This document shows, piece after piece, positions 41,245-49,975 of a DNA stretch of 64,000 bases (position 1 is its first letter; each line of letters begins with the position of its first letter). Below the pieces are notes generated by a model, which worked only from the letters and a program-made list of their open reading frames with translations, was not told the origin of the DNA and ran no database searches. The position numbers were made by a program, and so were the translations under genes. This DNA comes from UBA5429 sp942493315 (GTDB lineage: Bacteria > Bacteroidota > Bacteroidia > Bacteroidales > WCHB1-69), in contig OW818690.1 in NCBI GenBank assembly GCA_942493315.1, forward strand, positions 2,356,001-2,420,000, given 5' to 3'.

Positions 41245-42492
41245 ATGGAAAAAAATAAAACCAATTTCAGTATCTTTATTATCGGAGCACTTTTCTTTGT
41301 TTTCGGATTTGTAACCTGGCTCAACGGAGTACTAATGCCATTTTTACAAACTGCATGTGAACTTACTAAAACACAAGCTTCTCTAGTGAATTTTGCATTT
41401 TATATTTCCTATTTTGTGATGGCAATTCCATCTTCATATATCCTTAAAAAATCAGGATTCGCTAACGGAATGTCATTAGGTCTTATCGTTATGGCCATTG
41501 GTTCCATTATTTTTGTTCCTGCAGCCTTAGATCGCAATTATTTGCTCTTTTTAATTGGTTTGTTTGTACAGGGTACAGGTTTAGCTTTATTGCAAACGGC
41601 TGCAAATCCTTATGTAACTATTTTAGGACCTATTGAAACGGCTGCAAAACGCCAGAGTATTATGGGCGTTTCTAATAAAGTGGCCGGAATGATCGGAATT
41701 TTTGTCCTCTATTCTGCTATTATATCTAAATCAAAAGGTTTAATCGATTTGATTGAACACACCACAGATATTACAGTAAAAAACAATTTACTAACTGAAT
41801 TATCTCGTAACGTAATTCTTCCATATATTATCATCACAATGGTGCTTATTGCATTGATGTTATTTGTAAAGTCTGCCAAATTACCTGAAATTAATGAAGA
41901 AGAAAATGAAAGTGATGAAAATAAATCTAAAGGTTCGATATTTTCATTTCCCTATTTATGGATCGGAATTATTGCTTTATTCTTCTATGTTGGAGCAGAA
42001 GTTGTATCTGTTAACTTTCTAATTGATTATGGTAAAGATCTGAATATTCCTGAAAATGTATATAAAAACTTTCCAATTTACGCGTTGATTTCAATAGTAG
42101 TAGGTTATTTATTAAGTATTGTTTTGATTCCAAAAGTGATATCACAAAGAACCGCCGGAATTATCAACCTTATTTTAGCCATAATTTTAGTCACTATAGC
42201 ATTGATTTTTCCGGGACTTGTATCAGTCATTGCCATCATCCTGTTGAGTTTTACCAATGCCATCTTGTGGCCGGTTATTTGGCCTTTATCGATTCAGGGA
42301 TTAGGAAAACACACTAAATTAGGATCAGCATTTCTAATCATGGCAATTGCCGGAGGAGCAGTATTACCTATATTTTACAGTCGTTTAGCCGAGCTTTTCA
42401 ATTCACAAACAGCCTATAGTGTTCTTTACGTAGCTTATGGATTCATGCTATTCTTTGTAGCCATCGGCTGCAAAATCAAAAAGTGGAGATAA
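41245..42492 (+). CDS. Sugar MFS transporter, FucP/GluP type
   Basis: The 415-residue protein has about 12 membrane segments. The motifs FVTWLNGVLMPFLQ, ISYFVMAIPSSYILKKSGF and QTAANPYVTILGP belong to the fucose/glucose/galactose-proton symporter family. Substrate cannot be fixed from sequence. Its stop is followed without a gap by an array of TGCTC octamers; no hairpin terminator is seen before them. Confidence 0.9.
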   Translation: MEKNKTNFSIFIIGALFFVFGFVTWLNGVLMPFLQTACELTKTQASLVNFAFYISYFVMAIPSSYILKKSGFANGMSLGLIVMAIGSIIFVPAALDRNYLLFLIGLFVQGTGLALLQTAANPYVTILGPIETAAKRQSIMGVSNKVAGMIGIFVLYSAIISKSKGLIDLIEHTTDITVKNNLLTELSRNVILPYIIITMVLIALMLFVKSAKLPEINEEENESDENKSKGSIFSFPYLWIGIIALFFYVGAEVVSVNFLIDYGKDLNIPENVYKNFPIYALISIVVGYLLSIVLIPKVISQRTAGIINLILAIILVTIALIFPGLVSVIAIILLSFTNAILWPVIWPLSIQGLGKHTKLGSAFLIMAIAGGAVLPIFYSRLAELFNSQTAYSVLYVAYGFMLFFVAIGCKIKKWR

Positions 42493-42665
<173 letters not shown>

Positions 42666-42673
42666 TTTTTTCT

Positions 42674-42852
42674 GGGCGTTCCGGCACCACCCAACCCACG
42701 ACCCAACGCTGCTGCCGTCGGGCTTGTTCCGGGGTCCGCTTCGCTCCCGTACTTCACCGCACTTCGCTTAAGATATTGATCCCCACAACAGTTCAATCAT
42801 CGCGGCGCTCGTTCCGGTTCGTACCGCTTCGCGCCCTCCACATCCCTAACGC
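42674..42852. other. GC-rich island with conserved-looking ends
   Basis: Begins GGGCGTTCCGGCACC and ends CATCCCTAACGC, with a composition far more GC-rich than its surroundings and many short inverted motifs such as CTTCGCT. Elements with a GGGCGT start and an ATCCCTAACGC end recur in Bacteroidota intergenic DNA as I recall them, but no function is known to me. It is directly followed by a hairpin at 42854. Confidence 0.6.
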
Positions 42853-42853
42853 G

Positions 42854-42878
42854 AAAACCGCAAGCGGTTTTTTTTGAC
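42854..42878 (+). terminator. Terminator-like hairpin after the GC-rich island
   Basis: AAAACCG, loop CAAG, CGGTTTT with a T-run to about 42875. It could end a transcript running through the GC-rich island. Confidence 0.6.
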
Positions 42879-42901
42879 TGGAGTCGGATGACTGGAGATT
42901 G

Positions 42902-43052
42902 GAGACGTTCGACGTTAAACGTTCGAAGTTCGACGTTAAACGTTCGAAGTTCGACGTTAAACGTTCGACGAGGTTAGTTTGAAATTGCACAAAATTTTTC
43001 ATTATTCATTATTCATTATTCATTATTCATTATTCATTTGTCTGTAGTCCGC
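42902..43052. repeat. Heptamer arrays of GACGTTA/AACGTTC/GAAGTTC and CATTATT words
   Basis: From about 42909 to 42970 the sequence cycles through GACGTTA, AACGTTC and GAAGTTC (a 21-base higher-order unit of three heptamers). From 43000 to about 43036 it is CATTATT heptamers, then CTGTAGT-type words. Confidence 0.85.
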
Positions 43053-43099
43053 AGTCCGTTGTCTGTAGTCTTCTATATCGGAGCGTTATATTGGTAGCT
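43053..43099. repeat. Left arm of 47-bp perfect inverted repeat flanking the RHS island
   Basis: The 47 bases starting AGTCCGTTGTCTGTAGTC and ending TATTGGTAGCT are the exact reverse complement of 50397-50443. Imperfect matching extends further outwards. Confidence 0.9.
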
Positions 43100-43312
43100 A
43101 AACGAATAACCGACCAAACAATCTCGCTCCAGCGGAGCGTTATATTGGTAGCAAACGAATAACCGACCAAACGATCTCGCTCCAGCGGAGCGTTATATTG
43201 GTAGCCAAATGAATAAACCGACCAAACAATCCCGCTCCATCGGAGCGTTATATTGGTAGCCAACGATTCCCCGACAAAACGCTCCCGCTCCAGCGGAACG
43301 TTATATTGGTAG
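43080..43312. repeat. Tandem array of about 54 bp, four units, with hairpins
   Basis: The phrase GAGCGTTATATTGGTAGC recurs at 43081, 43135, 43188 and 43243, and as GAACGTTATATTGGTAGC at 43296. Each junction carries CGCTCC-AGC-GGAGCG, a perfect six-base-pair hairpin (last copies ATC loop or GGAACG). Unlike a CRISPR, the segments between the hairpins are also conserved. Confidence 0.9.
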
Positions 43313-43419
43313 CTTACAAATATGGTATTTCTTTAATTGTTAACCCCTATTCCAATAAAAGATTGGTACAGGATCCTAGCAGAATCAGCATTTCAATAGA
43401 TTATACTAATATTGAATAA
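43312..43419 (+). pseudogene. Possible remnant of a gene C-terminus
   Basis: A frame continuous from the hairpin array to a TAA at 43417 reads as a plausible protein tail (AYKYGISLIVNPYSNK..., ending SIDYTNIE). There is no start codon or known family. It may be the 3' remnant of a gene broken by the array, or chance. Confidence 0.25.
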
Positions 43420-43577
43420 TTTGTAAAAACCGCCACCAACCTTTTATTAGATTAGCAAAAATCTCGCAGAGGACGCAGGGAACGCTGAGGGTTTTTCATT
43501 GGGATCTTTGTGATATTTTTCTTGGTGCTCATTGCGGTAAAAAAAAGAAGAAGAAGCTTACGTTATTAAAAAAGTTG

Positions 43578-43585
43578 TATATTTG
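43578..43585 (+). promoter_or_regulatory. -7 box before the first RHS cassette
   Basis: TATATTTG lies 30 bases before the ATG at 43616; no clear -33 box. Upstream 43440-43560 holds a phrase like GCAGAGGACGCAGGGAACGC that is common in Bacteroidota spacers, and no gene. Confidence 0.4.
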
Positions 43586-43615
43586 TCGCATGTAAATCAA
43601 CATTGAAATACTCTG

Positions 43616-44755
43616 ATGAACATAAACGGAAACTGGATGAACATTGCTTATATGGATAATCTAAGATTATATGGAAGCGGTAACGCCATCCAACACCTCC
43701 ACTACTTACCGTTTGGAGAAGATTGGGTTGACCAACGCAACTCCTCCTGGAACGCCCCATACACTTTCTCCGGCAAAGAGAAAGATGCCGAAACAGGCTA
43801 CGGGTACTTTGGTGCAAGATATTATGATTCTGGTCTTGGTATATGGCTCTCAGTTGACAATATGAGTGATAAATATTCTTCAATTAGTCCTTACAATTAT
43901 TGCACAAATAATCCAGTCATTTTAAAAGATCCAGATGGAAATGATCCAATATTAGGAACTGGATTAAATGTAAGTATAAAAGTTGGATATGGTTCGAATG
44001 GTTTTAATTATAATCTTACTGCTTCTGCGGGATTGCAATTTAAATCTCCTTATTTCCAAGCTGTAACATTTTCAAGTCTTAGCCTTTATGGAGGTCAACA
44101 GTTAGGTACATCTTATTTAACTAGAGGTTGTCAATTTGATATTACAGCTGGAGCATATTTTTCTGGTGGATGGGGAGAAGGTTCACCTCATAAATTTTAT
44201 ACTTTAAATTACAATACTCAATCCCCATTTGATAATACATTTCTTTGGTCTTTTACTTATGGTCAAATGCTCACTTATAATTCAGCAGTTAACGCTTTTG
44301 GTGATGGCCCAGATATACAATCACAGGGTTTGATAGGTTTACGTCTTGGCGAAAATTTTTCACTTTCAACTAATAATGATTCTAGAACATATGGGTCAAA
44401 TTTGATTTTTAATAGAGGGAAAATTGTCGATGCTGCTTGGTCAGGTGGAATTGTGATTAATTTGTTTGATGTTTATTTTGGATATCAAAACTTTAGCGGC
44501 TATTGGCCTGAATTTCAAAATGATGAAATTAATAAATATGGATATGTATTTAGTGCAGAAACAAGACAAGGGGGTAATGGTTTATACCATCAAAGTTTAA
44601 ATAGAGCTTTCAATTTTGTTCAATTTCCGAATAATTTTGGTGTTGGAATATATTCAGAAGCATGGTTCCAAAATTTTATTCATAACATCCTTTCAAAGGA
44701 CGGAACCTATATATATAATAATCAAGGAAATGTAAACGCAACCATATCCCAATGA
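43616..44755 (+). CDS. Displaced RHS core with beta-rich toxin-like tip (cassette 1)
   Basis: Residues 1-105 are an RHS-associated core (HYLPFGEDWVDQR, YTFSGKEKD, GYGYFGARYYDSG) ending at the PDG tip boundary DPDGND. The core is shortened: compared with cassette 2 exactly 330 bases (46703-47032 there) are missing between LY and GSGNA, in frame. The 270-residue tip is beta-rich and glycine/aromatic-rich (IKVGYGSNGFNYNLTASAG, GLRLGENFSLSTNND), resembling polymorphic toxin type 23; that family call is tentative. A YD-repeat N-terminus and secretion signals are absent, so this is a stored cassette or a gene remnant. The stop overlaps the next ATG (ATGA). Confidence 0.75.
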   Translation: MNINGNWMNIAYMDNLRLYGSGNAIQHLHYLPFGEDWVDQRNSSWNAPYTFSGKEKDAETGYGYFGARYYDSGLGIWLSVDNMSDKYSSISPYNYCTNNPVILKDPDGNDPILGTGLNVSIKVGYGSNGFNYNLTASAGLQFKSPYFQAVTFSSLSLYGGQQLGTSYLTRGCQFDITAGAYFSGGWGEGSPHKFYTLNYNTQSPFDNTFLWSFTYGQMLTYNSAVNAFGDGPDIQSQGLIGLRLGENFSLSTNNDSRTYGSNLIFNRGKIVDAAWSGGIVINLFDVYFGYQNFSGYWPEFQNDEINKYGYVFSAETRQGGNGLYHQSLNRAFNFVQFPNNFGVGIYSEAWFQNFIHNILSKDGTYIYNNQGNVNATISQ

Positions 44756-45243
44756 AAAAAATATGCATTATAATCAGTACTATTTTTATTTTCTCTTCAT
44801 GTTTTCTCAATTTAGGGACATGGAATAATGATGTATGTCGTCCTAAAAACCCAAACTTTAAACTAACTAAAATACCTTTCAAAGAAACAAAACTACTCAA
44901 TTATTCTTGTGCATATATTGGAGATTTTTACATTAAATCTAGTGGATTTGGGTTTTTACCCGATGGTCGATTGATAAAATTTCATGTCAATAATGGTCAA
45001 CCATTACAAAAAGAAAATATTATTGGTGTTAATTGGTACAATTCTATCAATATTGGATATTGGAGAGTTGATGAAAATAAAATTAAAATTGAATTTTTTA
45101 TTTGTCGTGAATTTGGTTTTTATAATATGAAACAAGGAGTGATTAAAGGGGATACTATCATTTTCTATGAAAATTTTTATGGGTTAACAGGAAAAGAAGT
45201 TAGAGAAGAACGATATATTTTGTCTGACATGAGATTTGAATAA
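44752..45243 (+). CDS. Putative lipoprotein immunity partner of cassette 1
   Basis: The 163-residue protein has a lipoprotein signal, MKKICIIISTIFIFSSC, with the lipidated cysteine at about residue 17. The rest is not recognised. It overlaps the tip gene by four bases, the usual layout for a toxin and its immunity protein. A lipoprotein would protect the periplasm or an envelope membrane. Immunity function is inferred from position and export only. Confidence 0.6.
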   Translation: MKKICIIISTIFIFSSCFLNLGTWNNDVCRPKNPNFKLTKIPFKETKLLNYSCAYIGDFYIKSSGFGFLPDGRLIKFHVNNGQPLQKENIIGVNWYNSINIGYWRVDENKIKIEFFICREFGFYNMKQGVIKGDTIIFYENFYGLTGKEVREERYILSDMRFE

Positions 45244-45286
45244 CTTTTTATTCTGACTCATTTTTGTTCAAATAGATATTAGAAAA

Positions 45287-47983
45287 TTGAATTTATTTTT
45301 AACCATTGCTACTGATCCGAAAGGAAATAGAGTTAAAACCTATACTGATCCTAGAAAACTACAAACAACTTTAATAGTTGACAGCACGATCACTACTACT
45401 TTTGAATATAATGCCATGGGTGAACTTTTGCAAAGCACTGACCCAGAATCACATTCAACCTACTATACCTATAACAACTTTGGCCAAAAAGTAAGTCGCA
45501 ATCATCCAGATGCTGGAATAGATCAGTTTACATTTGATTTGGCAGGAAATCTTTTAAATAGACAAACTCAAGATTTGATTAATAATAGTATGACCATAAA
45601 TTATGAATACAATTATAATCAAATGACGGCTATTCACTACCCCAAAAATCCTGAAAATGATGTAAATTATTACTATGGAGATATCAATGCTCAAAATAAT
45701 TGTATTGGTAGAGTTTATGCAATAGAAGATGCTTCTGGAAGACAAGAATTTTCTTATGGTGCAATGGGTGAAGTGATTGGAAATATTCGTACATTTGCAC
45801 TTCCAAATGAAAGTAACACTTATACTTTTAGAATGAAATTCGAATACGATTCTTGGAATAGAATTTTAAAAACTACCTATCCTGATGGAGAGGACATAAG
45901 ATATTGGTATAATACAGGTGGGCAATTATCCAAAATGGAAAGTGATTACAATAATGTAACTTATAACTATATCGATTCTATTTATTACAATGAATTTGAA
46001 AAAAGAACTAAGATTTGCTATGGTAACGGAACCAAAGCGGAATATAAATACGATATTTTGCAAAGATTGATTCAATTGAAATCTACATCTGCTTCAGGAG
46101 TTATGCAGAGAATTGAATATACTTTTGATGATGTGAATAACATAACATCAATTGATAATAGTGCAGGAGTATTGTCAAATGGATTAGGTGGAGTATATAG
46201 TCACAGCTATTCTTACGATAATATTTATCGATTAACTACTTCTTCCGGAAATTGGGATAACAATAATGATTATTTAGATTACTCTCTTGAAATGTCTTAT
46301 ACCGATGATGGAAGAATCAGCTCAAAAACCCAATCTGGCTCAACTTTACTTAATGGGACAATATCTATATTTTCCTACCAAAATGATTACAACTACAATA
46401 CAAGTCAATCTCACACATTAGGATCTGTTTATGATAATAGTACAATGACTTATCAGGATTTTGAATGGGATGCCAATGGGAATATGATTCGTCACCACAC
46501 ACAATTCCCGCAAGATAACATGAGACAAATGTGCTGGGATGAAGAGAATCGGTTAATGGCTGTTGGTGACAATAATTACACTTCTTATTACGTTTATGAC
46601 AATGGTGGTGAGAGAACCTACAAATTAACAGGTCCTAATAGTTTAATGAACATAAACGGAAACTGGATGAATTTTGTATATATGGACAATTCAACATTAT
46701 ACACAAGTGCTTATTTAGTTGCTAGTGTACAAGGGTACTCCAAACATTACTATGCAGGTTCCGAAAGAATTGCAAGTGCTATAGGTTTAGGTGGATTAAA
46801 AAAAGTTTCTATTCCATTAGAGTTACATACTTATGAACATAATTGGGAATATAAGAGTGCAGCTTTGCATGATGAAATGGATAGAACTATAACAGAATGT
46901 CTAGGAAATGAATATACTGGAAAGAAAAATCTAGAGATACTATATCATTTAGAGGATGAGCCCTCATCTGGAACAATGGATCGTTATTTCTACCACCCCG
47001 ACCACCTCGGCAGCAGCAGTTGGATCACTGATGGAAGCGGAAATGCCATCCAACATCTTCATTATTTACCGTTTGGAGAAGATTGGGTTGACCAACGCAA
47101 CTCTTCCTGGAACACCCCATATACTTTCTCCGGTAAAGAAAAAGATGTTGAAACAGGTTACGGATACTTTGGTGCTCGCTACTACGACAGCGGTTTGAGT
47201 ATTTGGCTCTCTGTTGACCCGATGAGTGATAAGTATCCCAGCATGTCGCCATATAACTATTGTGCGAATAATCCGGTGATGTTGGTAGATCCTGATGGGA
47301 GAGATTTTATTAATGGAGGCGAAAATGGAATTGATCCTTCATTAGTAAGTGACAATGTTTCACAACCTAATTCAACTTCTTATTATGGCAATGGTTCTTT
47401 TATACACACAGAAGAAAATGATAATTCAAACAATAACTCGCAAAATAGAATTCGTCCAATAACAATGACGGTAGGGAGTGTTCCATTTGGACAAGCAATT
47501 ACATGGTCATATCCCTATAATAATAAAAAAACATACATAATCCCAACTTATCAACTTACAGTTACAGGAACAGATGCTAGTGGAAATCAAATCACTAAAG
47601 TATTTGAAGTTATTAGATTTGGTGTTAATGCTACTTCTGATGGGAAGGTTAAAATTGTAGGACTTGCAGATTATCAAACATATAAAATCAAGGCTTGGGA
47701 CCCAACTTATCCTGTACATAGCTATCCTTCTACTGAAGATGGTGCTTGGCAAGTATTTGGCGATTACTTAATACATGATGGGCCTGATTTACCAATAACT
47801 CAATCATATGCAACGGCTGGTTGTATTGAAATTTGTGGGGGGCCGAATGGGTTTATTACTTTTAATAAATTTTTACTAACTCTTTCAGGAGCAAATTCAT
47901 ATTCTGAATTAGGTTCATCAAGGATGATGACAATTATATATAATGAGGCTGTTAGACCCCCTCTTAAACTTTTTAAACCGTAA
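45287..47983 (+). CDS. 5'-truncated RHS/YD-repeat protein with YkuD-like tip (cassette 2)
   Basis: The frame opens at 45257 inside what should be the YD-repeat shell; no ATG or signal peptide is present and 45287 is a TTG, so this is an N-terminally truncated copy. Residues 1-470 carry YD repeats (FEYNAMGELLQSTDPE, YTYNNFGQKVSRNHPD). A complete core follows (YHPDHLGSSSWITD, then HYLPFGEDW, FSGKEKD and the VDPDG boundary near residue 668). The 230-residue tip has IHDGPD (H830) and AGCIEI (C846), matching the His and Cys motifs of L,D-transpeptidase-like (YkuD/DUF2778) folds, so a peptidoglycan-acting enzyme is suggested. The following gene encodes an exported protein. Confidence 0.75.
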   Translation: MNLFLTIATDPKGNRVKTYTDPRKLQTTLIVDSTITTTFEYNAMGELLQSTDPESHSTYYTYNNFGQKVSRNHPDAGIDQFTFDLAGNLLNRQTQDLINNSMTINYEYNYNQMTAIHYPKNPENDVNYYYGDINAQNNCIGRVYAIEDASGRQEFSYGAMGEVIGNIRTFALPNESNTYTFRMKFEYDSWNRILKTTYPDGEDIRYWYNTGGQLSKMESDYNNVTYNYIDSIYYNEFEKRTKICYGNGTKAEYKYDILQRLIQLKSTSASGVMQRIEYTFDDVNNITSIDNSAGVLSNGLGGVYSHSYSYDNIYRLTTSSGNWDNNNDYLDYSLEMSYTDDGRISSKTQSGSTLLNGTISIFSYQNDYNYNTSQSHTLGSVYDNSTMTYQDFEWDANGNMIRHHTQFPQDNMRQMCWDEENRLMAVGDNNYTSYYVYDNGGERTYKLTGPNSLMNINGNWMNFVYMDNSTLYTSAYLVASVQGYSKHYYAGSERIASAIGLGGLKKVSIPLELHTYEHNWEYKSAALHDEMDRTITECLGNEYTGKKNLEILYHLEDEPSSGTMDRYFYHPDHLGSSSWITDGSGNAIQHLHYLPFGEDWVDQRNSSWNTPYTFSGKEKDVETGYGYFGARYYDSGLSIWLSVDPMSDKYPSMSPYNYCANNPVMLVDPDGRDFINGGENGIDPSLVSDNVSQPNSTSYYGNGSFIHTEENDNSNNNSQNRIRPITMTVGSVPFGQAITWSYPYNNKKTYIIPTYQLTVTGTDASGNQITKVFEVIRFGVNATSDGKVKIVGLADYQTYKIKAWDPTYPVHSYPSTEDGAWQVFGDYLIHDGPDLPITQSYATAGCIEICGGPNGFITFNKFLLTLSGANSYSELGSSRMMTIIYNEAVRPPLKLFKP
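47204..47300 (+). repeat. 97-bp RHS seam, copy in cassette 2
   Basis: From TGGCTCTCTGTTGACCC to GATGGGA the DNA is almost identical to 48519-48615 and is a more diverged match to about 43847-43940. It encodes the end of the core, LSVDPMSDKYPSMSPYNYC. Identity stops exactly at the tip boundary. Confidence 0.9.
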
Positions 47984-47988
47984 AAATT

Positions 47989-48507
47989 ATGAAAAGATTC
48001 TTTAGTTTGATAATAATATTTTTTTTTATAACATTTGCAAATAGTCAAGTTGTTATTGATAGCAATAATTGTGAAAAGAATGATGGGAGAAACAATATTA
48101 ATGAAATTCTTAATGATTTTATATTTTCTAATGATAGTTTATTAACTAATTATCAAATCATTGACAATCCAATAAATTTAAATCGAACAATAGATTTTCT
48201 AAATAAAGACTTTAAAACTTCTATTTTCAATAATTTCTGTTATATTAGTGAAACAAATTTTAACTTAGTCAACAATAATGGAAAAATTCATTTTGGAATT
48301 ATTGAAATAAAATTTAAATATGATCATGATATAACTGCAATACGAACTATTATTAATAATACAAAACGTAATAACTTTAAACTTGTAGTTTTAACACAAT
48401 TTATTGTATTTGAAAAAAATAATAGTATAATATTTATTTTTTCGGAGACCCCAGATCAAAAAATTATTAATTCATTTTTAAAAAGGAATTCTATTGATAA
48501 ATTGTAA
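47989..48507 (+). CDS. Putative exported immunity partner of cassette 2
   Basis: The 172-residue protein starts with a signal peptide (MKRFFSLIIIFFFITFANS then Q) and is very AT-rich and asparagine-rich. No family is recognised. It begins five bases after the cassette 2 stop. A periplasmic location fits protection from a peptidoglycan-acting tip; this role is inferred. Confidence 0.6.
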   Translation: MKRFFSLIIIFFFITFANSQVVIDSNNCEKNDGRNNINEILNDFIFSNDSLLTNYQIIDNPINLNRTIDFLNKDFKTSIFNNFCYISETNFNLVNNNGKIHFGIIEIKFKYDHDITAIRTIINNTKRNNFKLVVLTQFIVFEKNNSIIFIFSETPDQKIINSFLKRNSIDKL

Positions 48508-48518
48508 ACAAAACTTAT

Positions 48519-48615
48519 TGGCTCTCTGTTGACCCGATGAGTGATAAGTACCCCAGCATGTCACCGTATAACTATTGTGCTAATAATCCGGTGATGTTAG
48601 TGGATCCGGATGGGA
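48519..48615 (+). repeat. 97-bp RHS seam, copy in cassette 3
   Basis: This is the direct repeat of 47204-47300. Homology starts abruptly after unrelated DNA and ends at the PDG boundary, marking a recombination or capture point. Confidence 0.9.
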
Positions 48616-49274
48616 TGACTTTTATATTAACTGGACCTGATGTCAAAGATGCAGTTAATCAGATAAATGCTCGAACAAGTTTTGCTTTCAGTGTTAGCTT
48701 AGGAAAAGATGGTCGTACTTTAGAATATCACGGAATTGCATTATCTAAAAAAGATAGACTTTTAAAAAAAATGATCAAAGAAGAATTTATAACTTTTGAA
48801 ATGGTTTGTCGTAATGATAATAGATTTCCATTACCAAATGGTTCATTTTTAACATCTGAAAATGGGGCTGCTTTTGGTGGTGTTGAGTTTGAAGAAGAAT
48901 ATGGAGCGCATGCTATACAATATATTTGTCCAAGAATGCTTGAAGATTTTGATGCCCAATTTAATGTATATGAATATGGAGAAACAATGGCTCATGAATC
49001 TGCTGAACTTTTTGAATCTGGGAAAAAAGGGTTAGATGATGGGGCTTCTTACACAGGATATGGCGATAAAAATCCAATTTATAATTATTGTCATAACAAA
49101 GCTAACAAAATTGCTTTGGCTAATGTTTCTGAAGTAGAGACGACTAATAAATATAAAGGATATGAAATTTCCATACCTACACCAACTCCTAAAAACCATT
49201 TTAATAATATTCCAAGTGTAAAGATTGTCGAAAGAAAAGTCGGAGTACCTAGCGGAAAGACAAGATGTAAATAA
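48537..49274 (+). CDS. RHS tip fragment with metallopeptidase-like motif (cassette 3)
   Basis: The RHS homology begins abruptly at 48519 (W-L-S-V-D-P-M) and the frame is closed by a stop just before, so only the last core residues are kept before the tip boundary VDPDGM. The tip has MAHESAELFESG (H153, E154, E157) and YCHNKANKIA (H186), which look like the HExxE plus distal His layout of zinc peptidases. An exported protein gene follows, partly overlapping. The fragment has no secretion module and would need recombination into a full RHS gene to act, or is expressed alone. Confidence 0.65.
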   Translation: MSDKYPSMSPYNYCANNPVMLVDPDGMTFILTGPDVKDAVNQINARTSFAFSVSLGKDGRTLEYHGIALSKKDRLLKKMIKEEFITFEMVCRNDNRFPLPNGSFLTSENGAAFGGVEFEEEYGAHAIQYICPRMLEDFDAQFNVYEYGETMAHESAELFESGKKGLDDGASYTGYGDKNPIYNYCHNKANKIALANVSEVETTNKYKGYEISIPTPTPKNHFNNIPSVKIVERKVGVPSGKTRCK

Positions 49275-49284
49275 AATATACTTT

Positions 49285-49917
49285 ATGAAAAAAAACAATT
49301 TTCTATTCATTATTTTAATAATTTTTTATAGCTTTACTTTAAATGCCCAAGTAAATGGGTATAATAAAAGAATAAAAGAGATTGCAAAAACAGTTATATA
49401 TAAAGATTCCTTTTTTAAACATATTTCAAACAAACAAAAGGTAAAAGAGTTTGTTGAGTATTTAATTGAAAATCAAGAAAAAACGACAACTAAAAAATCA
49501 TATTCCAGATTCAGTAAGTGTGATAGTGTAAAATATCATTCTTTAGTTGATATGCCTGATACCATTAAAGGAAAATTTTTAGTTATAAGAATCGAAAAGA
49601 AATTAAGTAATTACACAATAATAAATAATGAACTAAAAGAAGTCCCAATATATTTAATTTTTTTAGAACAAGTTGGTGATACTTTAACAAATCCCATTCC
49701 TCTGAAATTAATTTCAGAAACACTACCAATTATAATGGATGAAGAAATGAAAAATAACATTCAATATGATTTAACTTTACTCCCCATTTTTGATAAAAAT
49801 TGTTGTTTAAAAAAAGATGGCAGTTTTATAATAGGTCATCATGTTTATTATTATTTAATTTATAATGATATTTGTATTTTTAAACTAAATGTTGCTTCCA
49901 ATTATGTAAGATTATAA
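49285..49917 (+). CDS. Putative exported immunity partner of cassette 3
   Basis: The start at 49285 gives a clean signal peptide (MKKNNFLFIILIIFYSFTLN then AQ). A longer frame from 49225 would bury it and overlap the tip gene. The 210-residue body is basic and not recognised, with a CC pair near the end. Immunity is inferred from the adjacent tip and the export signal. Confidence 0.6.
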   Translation: MKKNNFLFIILIIFYSFTLNAQVNGYNKRIKEIAKTVIYKDSFFKHISNKQKVKEFVEYLIENQEKTTTKKSYSRFSKCDSVKYHSLVDMPDTIKGKFLVIRIEKKLSNYTIINNELKEVPIYLIFLEQVGDTLTNPIPLKLISETLPIIMDEEMKNNIQYDLTLLPIFDKNCCLKKDGSFIIGHHVYYYLIYNDICIFKLNVASNYVRL

Positions 49918-49975
49918 AGATTCCTTTTTTTAGTAACTCAAAAATCAAAAAAAACTTTATATGTTCACTTTTTAT

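Noticed and set aside
43080..43312. CRISPR-like array
   Set aside because: The segments between the repeated hairpins are themselves conserved and no cas gene is present; it is a tandem repeat.
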